In this document: in pieces, positions 49,272-61,335 of the stretch | Position numbering within the stretch: the stretch's first letter is position 1 | Layout: every line of letters begins with the position of its first letter | Origin: Hsuehochloa calcarea | Taxonomy: Eukaryota; Streptophyta; Magnoliopsida; Poales; Poaceae | Reading direction: 5' to 3' | NCBI GenBank assembly: GCA_036346395.1 | Contig: JAYEVG010000034.1 | Span: 1 to 64,000, forward strand | Length of the DNA stretch: 64,000 bases | Position numbers and translations under genes: made by a program | Notes under the pieces: model-generated | Seen by the model: only the letters and a program-made list of their open reading frames with translations | Database searches by the model: none | What the model was told of the DNA's origin: nothing

Positions 49272-51012
49272 CTACTTCACCATGGTTCTCTCCTCGTGAG
49301 TAGACTGATGAGGACGCCAACGAGGCATATGCTGATCAAGAAAAGTGAGCAGAGAACCATCCAAAATATCTTGGAGGATTGCCTGTACGGCTGTACATTA
49401 CATGGGAGCAGGAAGCAAGGACAGGGAACCACTGACCGAGTCAAAAGATTCAGGAAAGATTAGCTGGATCTGAGCAGAACAGTTACCTTCTTCTTCTTTT
49501 TTTGTGTGTGAAGCACAGTGAACATCTTTCATTTTTTTGACAAGCACAGTAAACCCCCTTCCCATTGGGGATTAAGAAATGATTGGCAGGACAGAACGGT
49601 ATGCTTATTTTCTCTGGGGATAGAGCCGTTCTAACTTTTAACCGATTTGACGGATCACCTGTTTCCGGCTTTATGCTACAGTCTTTTTTAGGATGCCTGA
49701 TTGGTGTAACAACAAAGTTGCAAAGTTGATAGGCTTGAGAGCTAGGATGGTACTACTAGCGTCCTGAATCCCAACTACAATGATATGATCAGCCTTTTAA
49801 CCAGTAACGCATTTTAATCAGTAACGCATTTTAATCAGTGCAGGATTCACTCGAGACCGATATCTACTGTGTCGTATGTAGTGCGCACCTCGAGGATGAC
49901 AATTGATGGCCTGCCTAGATGGAAGCTAAAAAGCAGAAGTGCGTCTGCCACGAATTCCTTCTTCAGGTGGATTTGACACCACTAAATTGGATAGTTCGGA
50001 AATCAATCATGAACGGTTAAATCAGACATTCAATCTCCTCAACTATTAATATCTTTTATTTTACCCTATTGAATCTATTTCACTTCGATTTTAAATTAAC
50101 CTTACAGTGTTTTCAACATGTAGACAATAAATTGCTAATGTGACACCTACTTACCACCTACGTGGACAAGTGTATCAAAAAAAAATCACATTCTTTCTCA
50201 TCTTCTTCTCCCTCCCGTTCTCTCTTTGCCTAGGTTGACGACGAGAAGCACCGGATGCCCTCCTCTCCTCCCTGCACATCTCTTTCCCTCCCTCCTCTTC
50301 TCCTTGCCCGAGAGCAAGCTAAGGGAGATTGTGTCATTGCTTCTGCTCGAGCTTTGTCGTACCAGTCGCGCTTGATCTCCCTCCCCGATGAGTCTCTCTC
50401 AAAACCACCCACACCGAAACGTGTAACACATCTCCCTAACTCATCTCCCAAATCAATTTCATTCCTTTTCTTTCAACTAACAACAATATATGCTCTTCTT
50501 CCGTGAAGTGAGACAGAGACATTGAAAGAGAGAGAGAGGACGACAACGTTGTATGGATGGAACAACAACAGTGACTGGTGCGCGAAGCCTTCTAGGATAT
50601 GGCGTAGAGGTGGCTGAGAACGGGCATAAACGCGGCAATGACATTGTAGTTGGGCCTGAAGGAAGCAGGCATTGGGGAATCGACCAAAAATCACGCACGC
50701 ATGGCTTGTTCCCAGATGTGGGGTTCTATTTTGGGGTCGAGGAGGCGCTAAGGACGCTGTTGATGGTGGCGGCCATGGCAAGGTGGAGGAGCTTGACGGT
50801 GGCAGCCTAAGGCGTATTGGGAGGTTAAAGAAGGTGGGATTCGACTTCAGCACGACAAGACACACATCGTGATGCGAATGGCTCGATGAGAAGTGGTCAG
50901 AGATGGTAGATTATCTGAGCTCGAAGGAGGAAGCGGCACAACTCAGCTCTGGTGGTGCACCGACGAGCTTGTGGAGTGTCTGGCAGGGGTCCACACTGAG
51001 GGCGATAACCTG
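49272..51012. other. Intergenic DNA, no gene recognised
   Basis: AT-rich to about 50200, then mixed. Open frames at 50255-50872 on both strands have no recognisable family. Confidence 0.35.
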
Positions 51013-51716
51013 TGTAACAACTCAATTTTATGTTCAATTGAAACTTGGTTGAATTTTATGGATTTTAAAAAAATTGTTGCATTTCATGGACTCTACAAAA
51101 ACTTGGTTGCATTTCAAAAATAAAATCAAAATCCATGCCCTAAATGGAATTAATAAAAATCTACAAGAAAATCTAAGTGCCAAAATCCCTCTAAATTTGA
51201 ATCATCAGCTCAAATTTATCTCAAGATTAATTGAAACAAAAGCCAAAGAACTATTCCCTCACCGGGCTGAAAACTTATTAGTTGGTCCACCTTTTCCACT
51301 TTCTCTCGAGCAACCCATCTCTCTCATTGACCCGCTCATGTGCCTGTGCTTCTCCTTTCTTTTTTCCTTCTCTCCTTCGCCTGCAGACTAGCTAGCGCAA
51401 CTCATCTCCGCGCTAGCCCACCTCGCCGCCTGCCCCGCACCAAGTTGCTACCAGTGGCCCCTGGCCCCACCCGTCAGTGCCTCTGACACTGTTTCACTTC
51501 CCCCTCTCGTTGTGCTAGCTCGCCCAATTTCCTCTCTCCTCTCCATTAATGCCGCTGGCACTCGAGTGCTTTTGCAAGGCTGACCTCGAGCACACCCCTC
51601 CCCCGCTGCAACCTTGTCCCATCACCTGCAAGTCGCTAGCGCCCTAAATTCGCGCGCAATCGCGATATCTCATTGAGACGGCCGCAACCTTGCCGCCTTT
51701 GCCTCCCCTCTCCTCG

Positions 51717-51731
51717 GCTATAAAGCCCTCC
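51717..51731 (+). promoter_or_regulatory. LTR promoter TATA box
   Basis: GCTATAAAGCCCTCC stands about 700 bases into the LTR, followed by a GC-rich leader. The same core with one extra A is found on the minus strand of the neighbouring solo LTR near 48850. Confidence 0.5.
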
Positions 51732-52257
51732 CGGAAGGCCACCATGGTTACCTCATCCTCCTCGGTCATTTGCCCTCACCCACTCCTCTTCTCTCTCTTG
51801 CTCAATCATCGGAAGAAGTCGAGCACCGAGCCTCTGCCTGCCTCCTCGCAGCCCGGTGAGGTCCGACTTTGAAGATCATGCCCTCAAAGACGCTCGCCTT
51901 CATCTTGCCGATGCTCCCTTCTTTTTTCGCTTGGAGCATCGAGCGTTGGAACCCCTTTCACCTCGCCGTCGGAACAGCCCGCCGCCGAGCCCCTTCTTCC
52001 TCTTCTTGTCTCTCGTGAGTTCCTTCCTCCTCTCTTCATGTCATATCATGTTCCTTGCTCCCGCAAACCTTCTAGGCTAGTCATCTTAGCCAATTGACCT
52101 CAGAGCGCGTCGCTAAGGCCGATCGCCTTCTTCATCCGCAGTCACCGCAGCCGCACCGCCACATGTATCGCTTAGCATGCCGCCGTAGTTAGTGTCGCCA
52201 TAGCTTGTGGTGGCTCACGATAGTGTAGTTGCCACTACTACAAAACAAAGCTATAGT

Positions 52258-52565
52258 AGATGGCCCATCACGAGCGGTTCTTTTGGAACCGTCGTGTTGG
52301 GTGTGTTCCACCGATGCGAGCCTATCACGCAGCGGTTCTTATTTAGAACCGCTCGTGATAAGAATCTATCACGACGGTTTAATAATAGAACAATGTCAGT
52401 GAATCACTGCATTTGTTCTATTATTAAACCGTGCGTGATAATCGACCATTCACGCACGGGTCTAATTAATAACCGTCATGATAGTATACTGCATAGCTTA
52501 ATTAGAACCGCTCGTGATAATTGGTTATCACGACGGCTCTAATTAAAAACCGTCTCGTGATATCC
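52258..52565. repeat. Left subterminal repeats of the CACTA element
   Basis: Repeated units of the form ATCACGAGCGGTTCT and AGAACCGCTCGTGAT occur in both orientations, many as close inverted pairs. One pair, 52374-52393 with 52413-52432, is a perfect 20-bp stem (ACGGTTTAATAATAGAACAA) around a 19-base loop. In this superfamily such repeats are the transposase-binding sites. Confidence 0.85.
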
Positions 52566-53126
52566 TCACCCTATATATAGCGCGCCCGACACACATCTCT
52601 CGCCACGCCTCTCGCGCTCGACACACATTTCGCTGCCTCTGCGCCATCTCTGCGCCATTTCGCCGCCTCTCGTTGCCTCTCACAGATTGCCTCAAACCTA
52701 TCCAAAGTCTCTCATTGGTTGTGAAGGTATCGGGTCTTTAGAGGTAAATAGTGACATACCACTCGGTGATTGCATATGATTATTTTCTTTATAATGTGTA
52801 TGAAAAGGCATATGTGGTTTTGTAGGCAAATAACAATCTTGGTGTAGGTCAAATTAATTAGTCCAAAGTAATCGCTAATCAATTTAAGTATGTTTGGTAA
52901 ATAGGAAGCCCATTGTGCCGCCGATAGAGAGGGAAGGGAGGAGAAGGCGAGGATTGTAGAGAGATATTAGGCATTTTCTTCGTGAGCTCCGAGGGTAACG
53001 ATCTATAACCCTTTATTTTGCTATAAATTAATCGCTAATCAATTAGACACTAATTTGTTACATGCGTAGTGTAGATGGATTGAAACTGGATGTACGGTGT
53101 GAACCGTGTGAGTCAAGAGTACATTA

Positions 53127-56100
53127 ATGGCGTGGTTGCTTTTAGAAGAGCATTGGCGGGATATATTGAAGAAGGGGATAAAATTTATGTACTGTCTGTG
53201 CATTGATTGCGGTAATATGAAGATGTTTAACAACGCGGCGCAGATCGAAGCGCACTTGATTCGAAGGGGTTTCAAAAAAGGGTACACATGTTGGACCAGT
53301 CACGGTGAAGAGCAGATTATACCAGAAGTTAATAATGACGACATCGCCGAGGAAGTCAACGATTTGCCGATGTGGATCGTGCTTTTGATGAGGATAGGTG
53401 GCATGATGACAACTGATCGATGCTACGCGATGCGTAAGAGAACTATAGTGAGAGAGTTTTGTAAATTCGAGGGCTTAAGGGAGGACTCGGTGAGACCTTT
53501 GTTCCCGGCCGCAAACCGGTTACACAAGGTTGTCAACCGTGCTTGAACCGCTGAAATTGAAGGCAAGCAATCGTTGGTCCGATAAGAGTTTCACGGCGTT
53601 GTTAGGTCTCCTAGCGAACATCCTTCCGGAGGGAAACGTGTTGCCCAGCACCACCTATCAAGCAAAGAAGGTTATTTGTCCATTGGGAATGGAAGTAGAA
53701 AGAATACATGCATGTCCGAACGATTATATCCTTTACCGTAAAGAGTATGCAGACATGCATGTATGTCCCGTGTGCAAAGCATCCCGATACAAACGTCAAA
53801 ATACTGCTAAGGTGAAGCAAGGACCTCCCGCTAAGATGTTGTGGTATCTCATCAGTAATCCCACGCTTGAAGCGCTTATTTGCGAACCCAAAGGAGGCAA
53901 GATTGCTGCGCTGGCACTCAGAGGAGCGTAAGAGAGATGGAAAGCTAAGACACCCTGCTGATTCTACCCAGTGGAGAAACTTCGATCGGAGCTTCGAAGA
54001 GTTCGGTGCGGAACCGAGGAACATAAGGTTAGGGTTAAGTACGGATGGAATGAATCCTTTCGGTAACATTAGCAGCCGACATAGCACCTGGCCCGTGAAT
54101 CTATGTATGTACAAACTTCCTCCTTGGCTGTGTATGAAGCGGAAGTACATTTTGATGTCACTACTTATCCAAGGGCCAAGCAACTTGGGAATGATATTGA
54201 TGTGTACCTAGCACCATTGCCGGAAGATCTTGTGGCAATCGTGGAACGAAGGGGTGCATGTGTATGGGATGCGTACAAACTAGAGAACTTCACTTTACAC
54301 GCCATGTTGTTCTCGCACCATCAATAATTTTTCGCCCTTGGTAACTGTCAAGCCAAGACAAAATGAGCCAAAGCCTGTCCGCACTGCTTAGATGCTACGG
54401 AGAGTGTATGGCTTAATTACTCGCGCAAAACTGTGTATATGTGTCACCGTAGGTTCCTTCCCAGGAGTCACCCATACCGCAAGATGAAGAAACAATTCGA
54501 CGGAAATAAGGAGGACGGTTCAGTTTCAAGGGCTTTTAGTGGGAAAGAGGTCTATGATATGGTTTAGGATATCGATGTTGTGCTTGGGAAGGGACGTAAA
54601 TTAAGAACCCGTGAGAAGAACATCTCGAAGAAGCGGTAAATTTTTGGGACTTGCCTTATTGGGAGCACTTAGAAGTTCGCCAACGCATCGACGCCATGCA
54701 CGAGAGAAGAATGTATGTGATAGCTTGATTGGTCTCTTGCTGAACATTAGTGGTAAAACAAAGGATGGTGTTAACGCACGGCGTGACTTGGTCGATATGA
54801 ACATACGGACCGAGTTAGCACCGAAAGAGACCGATACAGACTTAACGCATCTTCCCCGACTTGCTACACTCGCCCAAGGCCGAGAAATGAACTGTGCTAG
54901 AGCTTGCATGGTGTGAAAGTCCCGTCTGGTTACTCCGCTAACATTAAGAAACTTGTTTCTATGCAAGATTTAAAATTAATTGGTATGAAGTAGCATGATT
55001 GTCGTGTGCTGATGACACAAATGCTTCCTGTTGCAATTAGGAGTATCTTGCCGAACAAGACCCGAGTGGCAATCTTGAGGCTGTGTTATTTATCCAACTC
55101 AATTGCTCAGAAGGTCATCGATCCCCAAGGACTAGATGCTCTGCAGGCCGAGGTGGTGACGACTCTGTGTCATCTTGAGATGTATTTCCCTCCGTCATTT
55201 TTCGATATCATGGTCCATCTCATTGTTCACCTTGTGAAAGAGATAAAGATATGCGACCACTGTGTTTCTACGCCATATGTACCCGCTCGAGAGGTACATG
55301 GAATTCTCAAGTCCTACGCACGGAATCGATCTCGACCGAGGGCAAGATCATCGAAGGTTATACAACGGAAGAGGTCATTGAGTTCTGCGTCGACTACATG
55401 GCTCAGGTGGATCCGATTGGTGTGTCTATATCTCGTCATGAGGGGAGACTAGAAGGTATCAGGACCATCGGAAGGAAATTAATCACTCCCGATCTGGATA
55501 CGTACGCTCAAGCCCATTTCACGGTCTTGCAACACATGACCCAAGTGTCCCCGTACATCGACGAGCACAAAGACATGGTACGCCAATGTAATCCGCACCG
55601 GCCGGAGGTTTGGATCACGAGAGAGCACAACCGTGGGTTCAACGAATGGTTAAAGGTGCGAATCACTGGGAGGTCATCAAGTGATGATACGCTGCTATGG
55701 TTGGCAAGAGGGCCACAATTTACAATTGTCACATGGCAAGGATACGATATAAATGGGTACACATTTTATACGGTAGTTCAGGATAGGAAGAGCACAGTCC
55801 AGAACAGGGGTGTCCGCATAGATGCAATTAGTACCGATGGGCTGAGAAGCTCGTACTATGGGCAAATAGAGGAGATATGGGAGCTCGACTACGTGCTTTT
55901 CAAGATCCCCCTATTTCGGTGCCGTTGGGTCCATCTCCCACAGTGAAGGTCGACAAGCATGCGGCGTCACTACCGTGGACCTCGAACGTGTCGGATACAA
56001 AGACGAACCATTCGTGATCAAGCAACCAAGTTGTTCAAGTCTTCTATGTAACCGACTGTGCAAATAAGAAGCGCCACGTAGTTCTTCATTGAAAAGGAGG

Positions 56101-56200
56101 ATTGTCGGAGTTGAGAATGTAGTGGACGAGGAAGAATACAATCAATTTGACGAGTTGCCACCTTTCGGAGACAGCATCGCTCGAGGAAGAACCCAGTGAG
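53127..56200 (+). pseudogene. TNP2-type CACTA transposase, frame-broken
   Basis: Domain order is as in TNP2: transposase-associated region (CIDCGN, GYTCWTSHGEE, about 53190-53310); TNP2 core (GLLANILPEGNVLPSTTYQA at about 53610, MLWYLISNP near 53840, LFANPKEARLLRWHSEERKR near 53870-53930, EKNVCDSLIGLLLNISGKTK near 54710); DUF4218 (NSIAQKVIDPQGLDALQAEV at about 55100, VTTLCHLEMYF, IMVHLIVHLVKEIKIC); and DUF4216 (YYGQIEEIWELDYVLFKIPL at about 55856-55915). At least five frame changes or stops divide it, near 53520, 53850, 54340-54620, 55000 and 55945. It is very similar to the minus-strand copy at 26-29 kb, and the two carry different breaks. Confidence 0.87.
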
Positions 56201-56464
56201 GAAGCTAGCTATATGCGTCGATCATCATGAAGGATCAGTATTTTAATTAAGAATGTACTCCATTGTAATTAATTAATTTATTCCATTGTCATGTGTTAAT
56301 GTATTATGGACTTGTGATCTTTAATATTGATGTCAATGTGGATGTTCATGGTAATGTTGAGTTGAATTAGATATGAATTTTGAACTCAAATTATTTGGAG
56401 TTATTTTGGAGATGTGTTATGAACTTGTCATCATATCGCTTGTCCAAGCAGCTCATACATGGTG

Positions 56465-56595
56465 TTGTGGGGATATCACGACGGTTCTAGAATAGAGCCG
56501 TCAGTGATAGGAAGGCTGCACGTTCTAGGAAAGAACCGCTCAGGATGTGTAGATATCACGCACGGTTCTACGAAAGAACCGCTCGTGATGTTATT
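56465..56595. repeat. Internal copy of the CACTA subterminal repeats
   Basis: ATCACGACGGTTCTAGAATAG and related inverted units recur three or more times between the two genes of the element, directly before a TTTTTATAAGGCGGGACC stretch that may be a promoter. Normally these repeats are confined to the element's ends. Confidence 0.75.
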
Positions 56596-56599
56596 TTTA

Positions 56600-59500
56600 T
56601 AAGGCGGGACCGCTAGGTTTTGCTCTACTCTTCACCTCTCCGCGCCTTTGCCGCCGCGCGATCTTTCGCCTCCTTCTAGGGCTCGCCACCGCCGCCCACC
56701 TGGCTGCCCGCCTCCGGCCTCGGCGCCGCCGCTCCTCGCGCCTCGGCCTCGGGCTCCGCTCTGCGCCTCTCCTCGGAGATCTCGCCTCCCGCTCGACGCG
56801 GCGGGCTGGCTGGCCGGCGCGCCGCTCATTGCTCAGCTCGGCCACCGGCCGCCTCCGCTTCCCGGCCGGCCCGACGCCTCCTTCCTCTCCGTCGGCCGGC
56901 GCCTTGGCTCCAGATCCGCCCAACCTCGCCTACTCCACCCGGTTCTCCTCGGGTAAACCCTACCGATCTTCCCTCTCTACTCCTACCGGCTCATGAGGTG
57001 AACTGATAGCTACTAGACTATTCTACTAAGATCCGTGATTATCAAATCTAGTGATTTGGGAATGGTGTGCAATGCAAACTGATGTGTGCCGGGTTTACCT
57101 CTTGATGGATCTAGGCTGCGAGAGGGGATGGCAGTGATGGCTTGGGCTGGTGCTCTCCTTTTCTTCTCGCCTCCCTGGCTCCTCTCGTTGCGCTTGCTGG
57201 TCAGTGGCTCCTCCTCGCCTCGCCGCCGCCGCCGCCATCGGCCCGGTGGCTCCTCTTGCCGGGCTGGGCTCACCGCAGGTTGAACCCACCTTGGTTCTTG
57301 TCTCTGTTTGGCCGATGGCTTGCTTGCTTTGAGTTTGAGAATGGGAAATAGGGAGATGAACTTGGCCGGCTCGAAGGGGATGCACTTGTCGGGTCAGATT
57401 GTCGGCTTGTCGCTGGTAATGCACTTGCCGGGAGGGGATGTATTTGGGGTCAGCTGGCTGTGCACAGTGGTGTGGCTCTCGTAGAGATTTACCTCTTGAT
57501 ACCTAAGAAATGGTTGCATCTAGGGTTCATGTGCAAGAAATCAATATTTCATCTTGTTTGTTCAAGGAGGTTCTTTTTATCAGATGGTCACAATGAGATG
57601 ATGAGGATATACTTCATCACTTTCCTTTGTCTATTATTTAGAGCTCATAGTTTGAATTTATATTATCATATTCATTTCATGAAGAGTATAGACAATAGGA
57701 TTGAGATGGCAAAGACTTGTTCTTTTGCAACTCTCCTTCTGAGAGCACAAACTTTGCTTTATTGCTTTATTTATGCTTTATTGTTTCATATTTATGCTGG
57801 AATTAATTATGAATATTTGCTAATATTGCACATGTTGAGCGATGTAACTTATATAGATAGCAAGTAAGCGAGATGGCAGAGGCGCCGTTTCACCGCTTTC
57901 ACCGACGCCAAGACATGGCGTAGGCGCTGTTTTCGACGCCGCCACCGACGTCGCAGATACGTAAGTTTAGATGGCCGAGGAATATCGAATTGCTCGCGGG
58001 CCGATCGACCATCACAGAGGTCGCTGACCTTGGGGTCCCTCCGAGTCCCCGAGAGAAGCGCGAGATTCCTGACCATCTCGCGGATAATTGCAAGGAACGG
58101 GTCCCTATTACCACACCAAAGTGGAAGTGTCCGATGATGATCGTGAGAGGCGTGCCGGGAAGACCTTAAAGACAAGTTCACTATCCCGTAGCACACATGG
58201 CACGCTGCGGTAACGGCATGCGTTGTTTCTCGATGTGTCACGCGTGGAGGACCTTCAAGAGCATTCTTATCACGCAAAGACGTGAACAAGAGTGAGACGC
58301 CTTCACGAAGTTTCCATTCTTGACGCTGGAAACATGGGACGCCTTTGTGGCTATGAAGACGACTTGACGAATTTAAGAAGCAAAGTGCGCGCACAAAGCA
58401 ATCCAGTACTAAACACTCACCCCCACGCACTGACATCACGGGTACACTCGGCTAAAACCCCGCAATGGGAGGCGGAGGAGGAAAATCTATTTCCGATATC
58501 ACGCACTGCTCCCTAAGCCGTTAAAAGCGAGGGCAAAAGTCTCGCCTCGATGGAAGCGCCTCTTTCACAAACCCGCGACTGTGAAGTGATCCAACGGTGG
58601 TAAATATGTCGAACTACCTAGTTGTTTATAAGTCCATAACTTCATAGTGTCTATAATAACATGATAACCTCTTGCAAGCGCGGAATTGATTGCCCAAAGT
58701 TCAAGGCTCCTTCCAAGCACACAGGAGAAGGATATACTATCTACGGCCCTAGGAAACAAGGAGCACCCGGTCGCACGCGAGGCAAGGGTGTTAACGCATC
58801 TTGGCTACATGGATTCGCAGACGACTACTACATGTATAGAAGTAGGAAGAGATCTAAGGTCGAGTACGACAATGGGTTGGAACCGCTAAAACAACAATTT
58901 CAAGGACGATAGCAAGTTTGCAGATCAATCAATCAAGCACTCCGCAACCGCCGCAAGCCGCCCGCTATTAAGGGAACCCCCTCCTCGACATCGGAGTAGT
59001 GTCGCGCCCACGCATAATTTTGAACGTGATTTACCACCAATTACCGATAGACGGCATTAAGGTAATGTACATCTATGGAGTGCACCAAAGATAGACCTAT
59101 AGGACGCCTTAGCTAATCAGCAGATCGCTTTGTAGGAGCCGACAAGATGCAAGCTCCAACCGAGGTTAGTTGGGTCTATTCCTATTGAGGTCAAGGGGAT
59201 GGTGCATCCATACCAGATGGGGCAAGGTAGCACGGTGTCCGTGTGGCGATGGTTACGCTGTGGTGGAGGTGGACATGGTACATGAACATTTCATGGCCGC
59301 CCCACTAGAGATTTGCCCGAACGAAGAGATAACAACACTAGGGATGTCAGGTACGCTTTATCCAAAGGCCCAAGATGACATCGCCCCGACCCAAAGAAGG
59401 CAAAGAATCTCGACAGACCATTCCTCTCCAACGGACCTCCAAGACTCCACCTCACATTTCGCCGTAGGCCACCTCATTGGTTCCTATGGAGAAGACGCCA

Positions 59501-60790
59501 AGGAACAAGACAAGCGCATATCAGACGGTTCCCGAGTTGTCTCGCAGAAGACGCCGCCAATCGTTAAGGCCAAATCAAATCGACGAACATTAAGTCGCCT
59601 CCCAAGTCCCGTAAGTCCGAAGTACTCCATCGAAAACCGCAGCCCTAACGCACAATTAGCCCGCTACTGATTTGCTTGTCGCTTTGCATGCCCGTACCGC
59701 GAAAGACCGAAAGAAGGGGTGCGAGCATCGAATCACCGCCGCATACAAGGATGAGCATTTCTTCAACGGACTCGCAACTTCGCCGTGGGCTTCAATGACT
59801 TATTCAACCTATTCAACCTAGAAGCCCTCGACGCCGCTTCTACGATGTTGGACATCGTAAGTGTGTACAATCAAGTTCTACATTCACGTAATACCGATAA
59901 ATATCGCAACTCATTGCTTATGTATAGATACATGATGAAAATGCCCGAAGGGCGAGAACCTGGGTTTCTCGACCCACACGTGGTATCTATGCAAACCATC
60001 AAAGCGCACTCCACCTTCGCCGAGAACTACATAACGGCGCATTGCTTCTTCGCACCCGCAAGAACTACATACCGGGTGCCCTACAACCAAGGGTAAGTGC
60101 TTCACTATTTGCTATACAAATTTCATTTGTACTTAGGTTTAATGACTATAGCGACATACATGAGTAGGTACCATCGATCCTTTTAGTCATTATACCTGTG
60201 AGGAACTATGTGATATATCTTGATTCGCTACTCGTAAACAATCACGACTTCAAAGATTCGCAAGGAATACTCGACAAGTATGCTCATTTCTTCCATACAT
60301 ATCTCTATTGTAGTCTTCCTTCGCTTGAAATGCCCGATGATAACTTTCTTCAATCATGTAGTTCGCTCATCTCCTATGTTAGCCAACAAGGAAAATACAA
60401 TGGATCCAAATACCTAACTAACACACAGACTAAATTTCCCAGACGCGCTACAACACAATAATCCTATATCATACTTCATAATAATATGTCTTCAACTCGA
60501 CTATATGTATATATGTAATTCTATTTTTGCAAAGGTCGCCAAAGAAAAAATGATGAGCTATGTGCATTCTACGCTTGCCATCATATGGAGAAAATCATGA
60601 GTGCTAAGATGAAGAATCCCGAGGTTTGTCAATCTCAAATAATTATTTTCTAATTGTAAATTTAAATATATATGCTTACCATTTTTCTTGACCTAGCGAT
60701 GTGACTTGATAATAGATTTAGATGGACTCGCTATGCATTTACATCGCGGATGTTCAAGGAAGCTATGCGCCTTTATCATGTCGTAAATAG
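56600..60790 (+). pseudogene. Second CACTA gene with Ulp1-like (C48) protease region, broken
   Basis: A GC-rich leader (56620-56960) and an intron-like AT-rich stretch precede scattered remnants. From 57850 pieces in changing frames resemble the coiled, basic part of the En/Spm second transposon protein (Ptta type). Near 59790-60100 come FNDLFNLFNLEALDAAS and YITAHCFFAPARTTYRVPYN. Next come YVIYLDSLLVNNHDFKD (about 60205-60255), and QRKNDELCAFYACHHMEKIM in the 60540-60600 area with an adjusted frame. The LDS and LCAFYACHH-like blocks follow the order of Ulp1/SUMO-protease-like domains often fused to plant CACTA proteins. The residues where the catalytic His, Asp and Cys would lie are not all intact, so no protease activity is expected. 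The identification is by pattern memory. Confidence 0.55.
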
Positions 60791-61059
60791 TTAACAAAGG
60801 AGAGTTTCACGCCATCGCCGACCTAGAGTTTCACGCAAATATTGACTCAATTGTAATCCAATTGTAACTATAGCGACAATACTTCAATAAATTCGATCTT
60901 TTGTAATTTATTTTGAGTAATGATCACTTTGAGTTGTCAACAATTGATTATCCGTGATGTATCTGCTTTTGTACATGCTTGTTTTCAGAGGGCATGGCTA
61001 GCAATTCTCGAGGCTAGCCAAAAACAAGAAAAATGTAGTTTGGATGACTCACTACCACA

Positions 61060-61335
61060 TACGGTTTTTGTTGAAACCGTCTGTGATATTTCTAGTATCG
61101 TAGACGGTTTAAATATAACCGTCTCGTGATATCTACTTATCACGACGGTTTTAATTATAACCGCCTCGTGATATTTACATATCACGACGGTTTTAATTAA
61201 AACCGCTCGTGATACTAGCCTTCACAGACAAAGTTTGAACCGTCTGTGATAACTTCTTGTTATCACAGATGAACAAATATAGACGGTTCGGAAACCGTCT
61301 GTGATGACGGTTCCGAACCATCTGTGATGACGTGT
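61060..61335. repeat. Right subterminal repeats of the CACTA element
   Basis: Dense inverted units of two kinds alternate: AACCGTCTGTGAT and TATCACGACGGTTTTAATTA with their complements. The outermost pair ACGGTTC...GAACC forms short hairpins next to the terminus. Confidence 0.85.
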
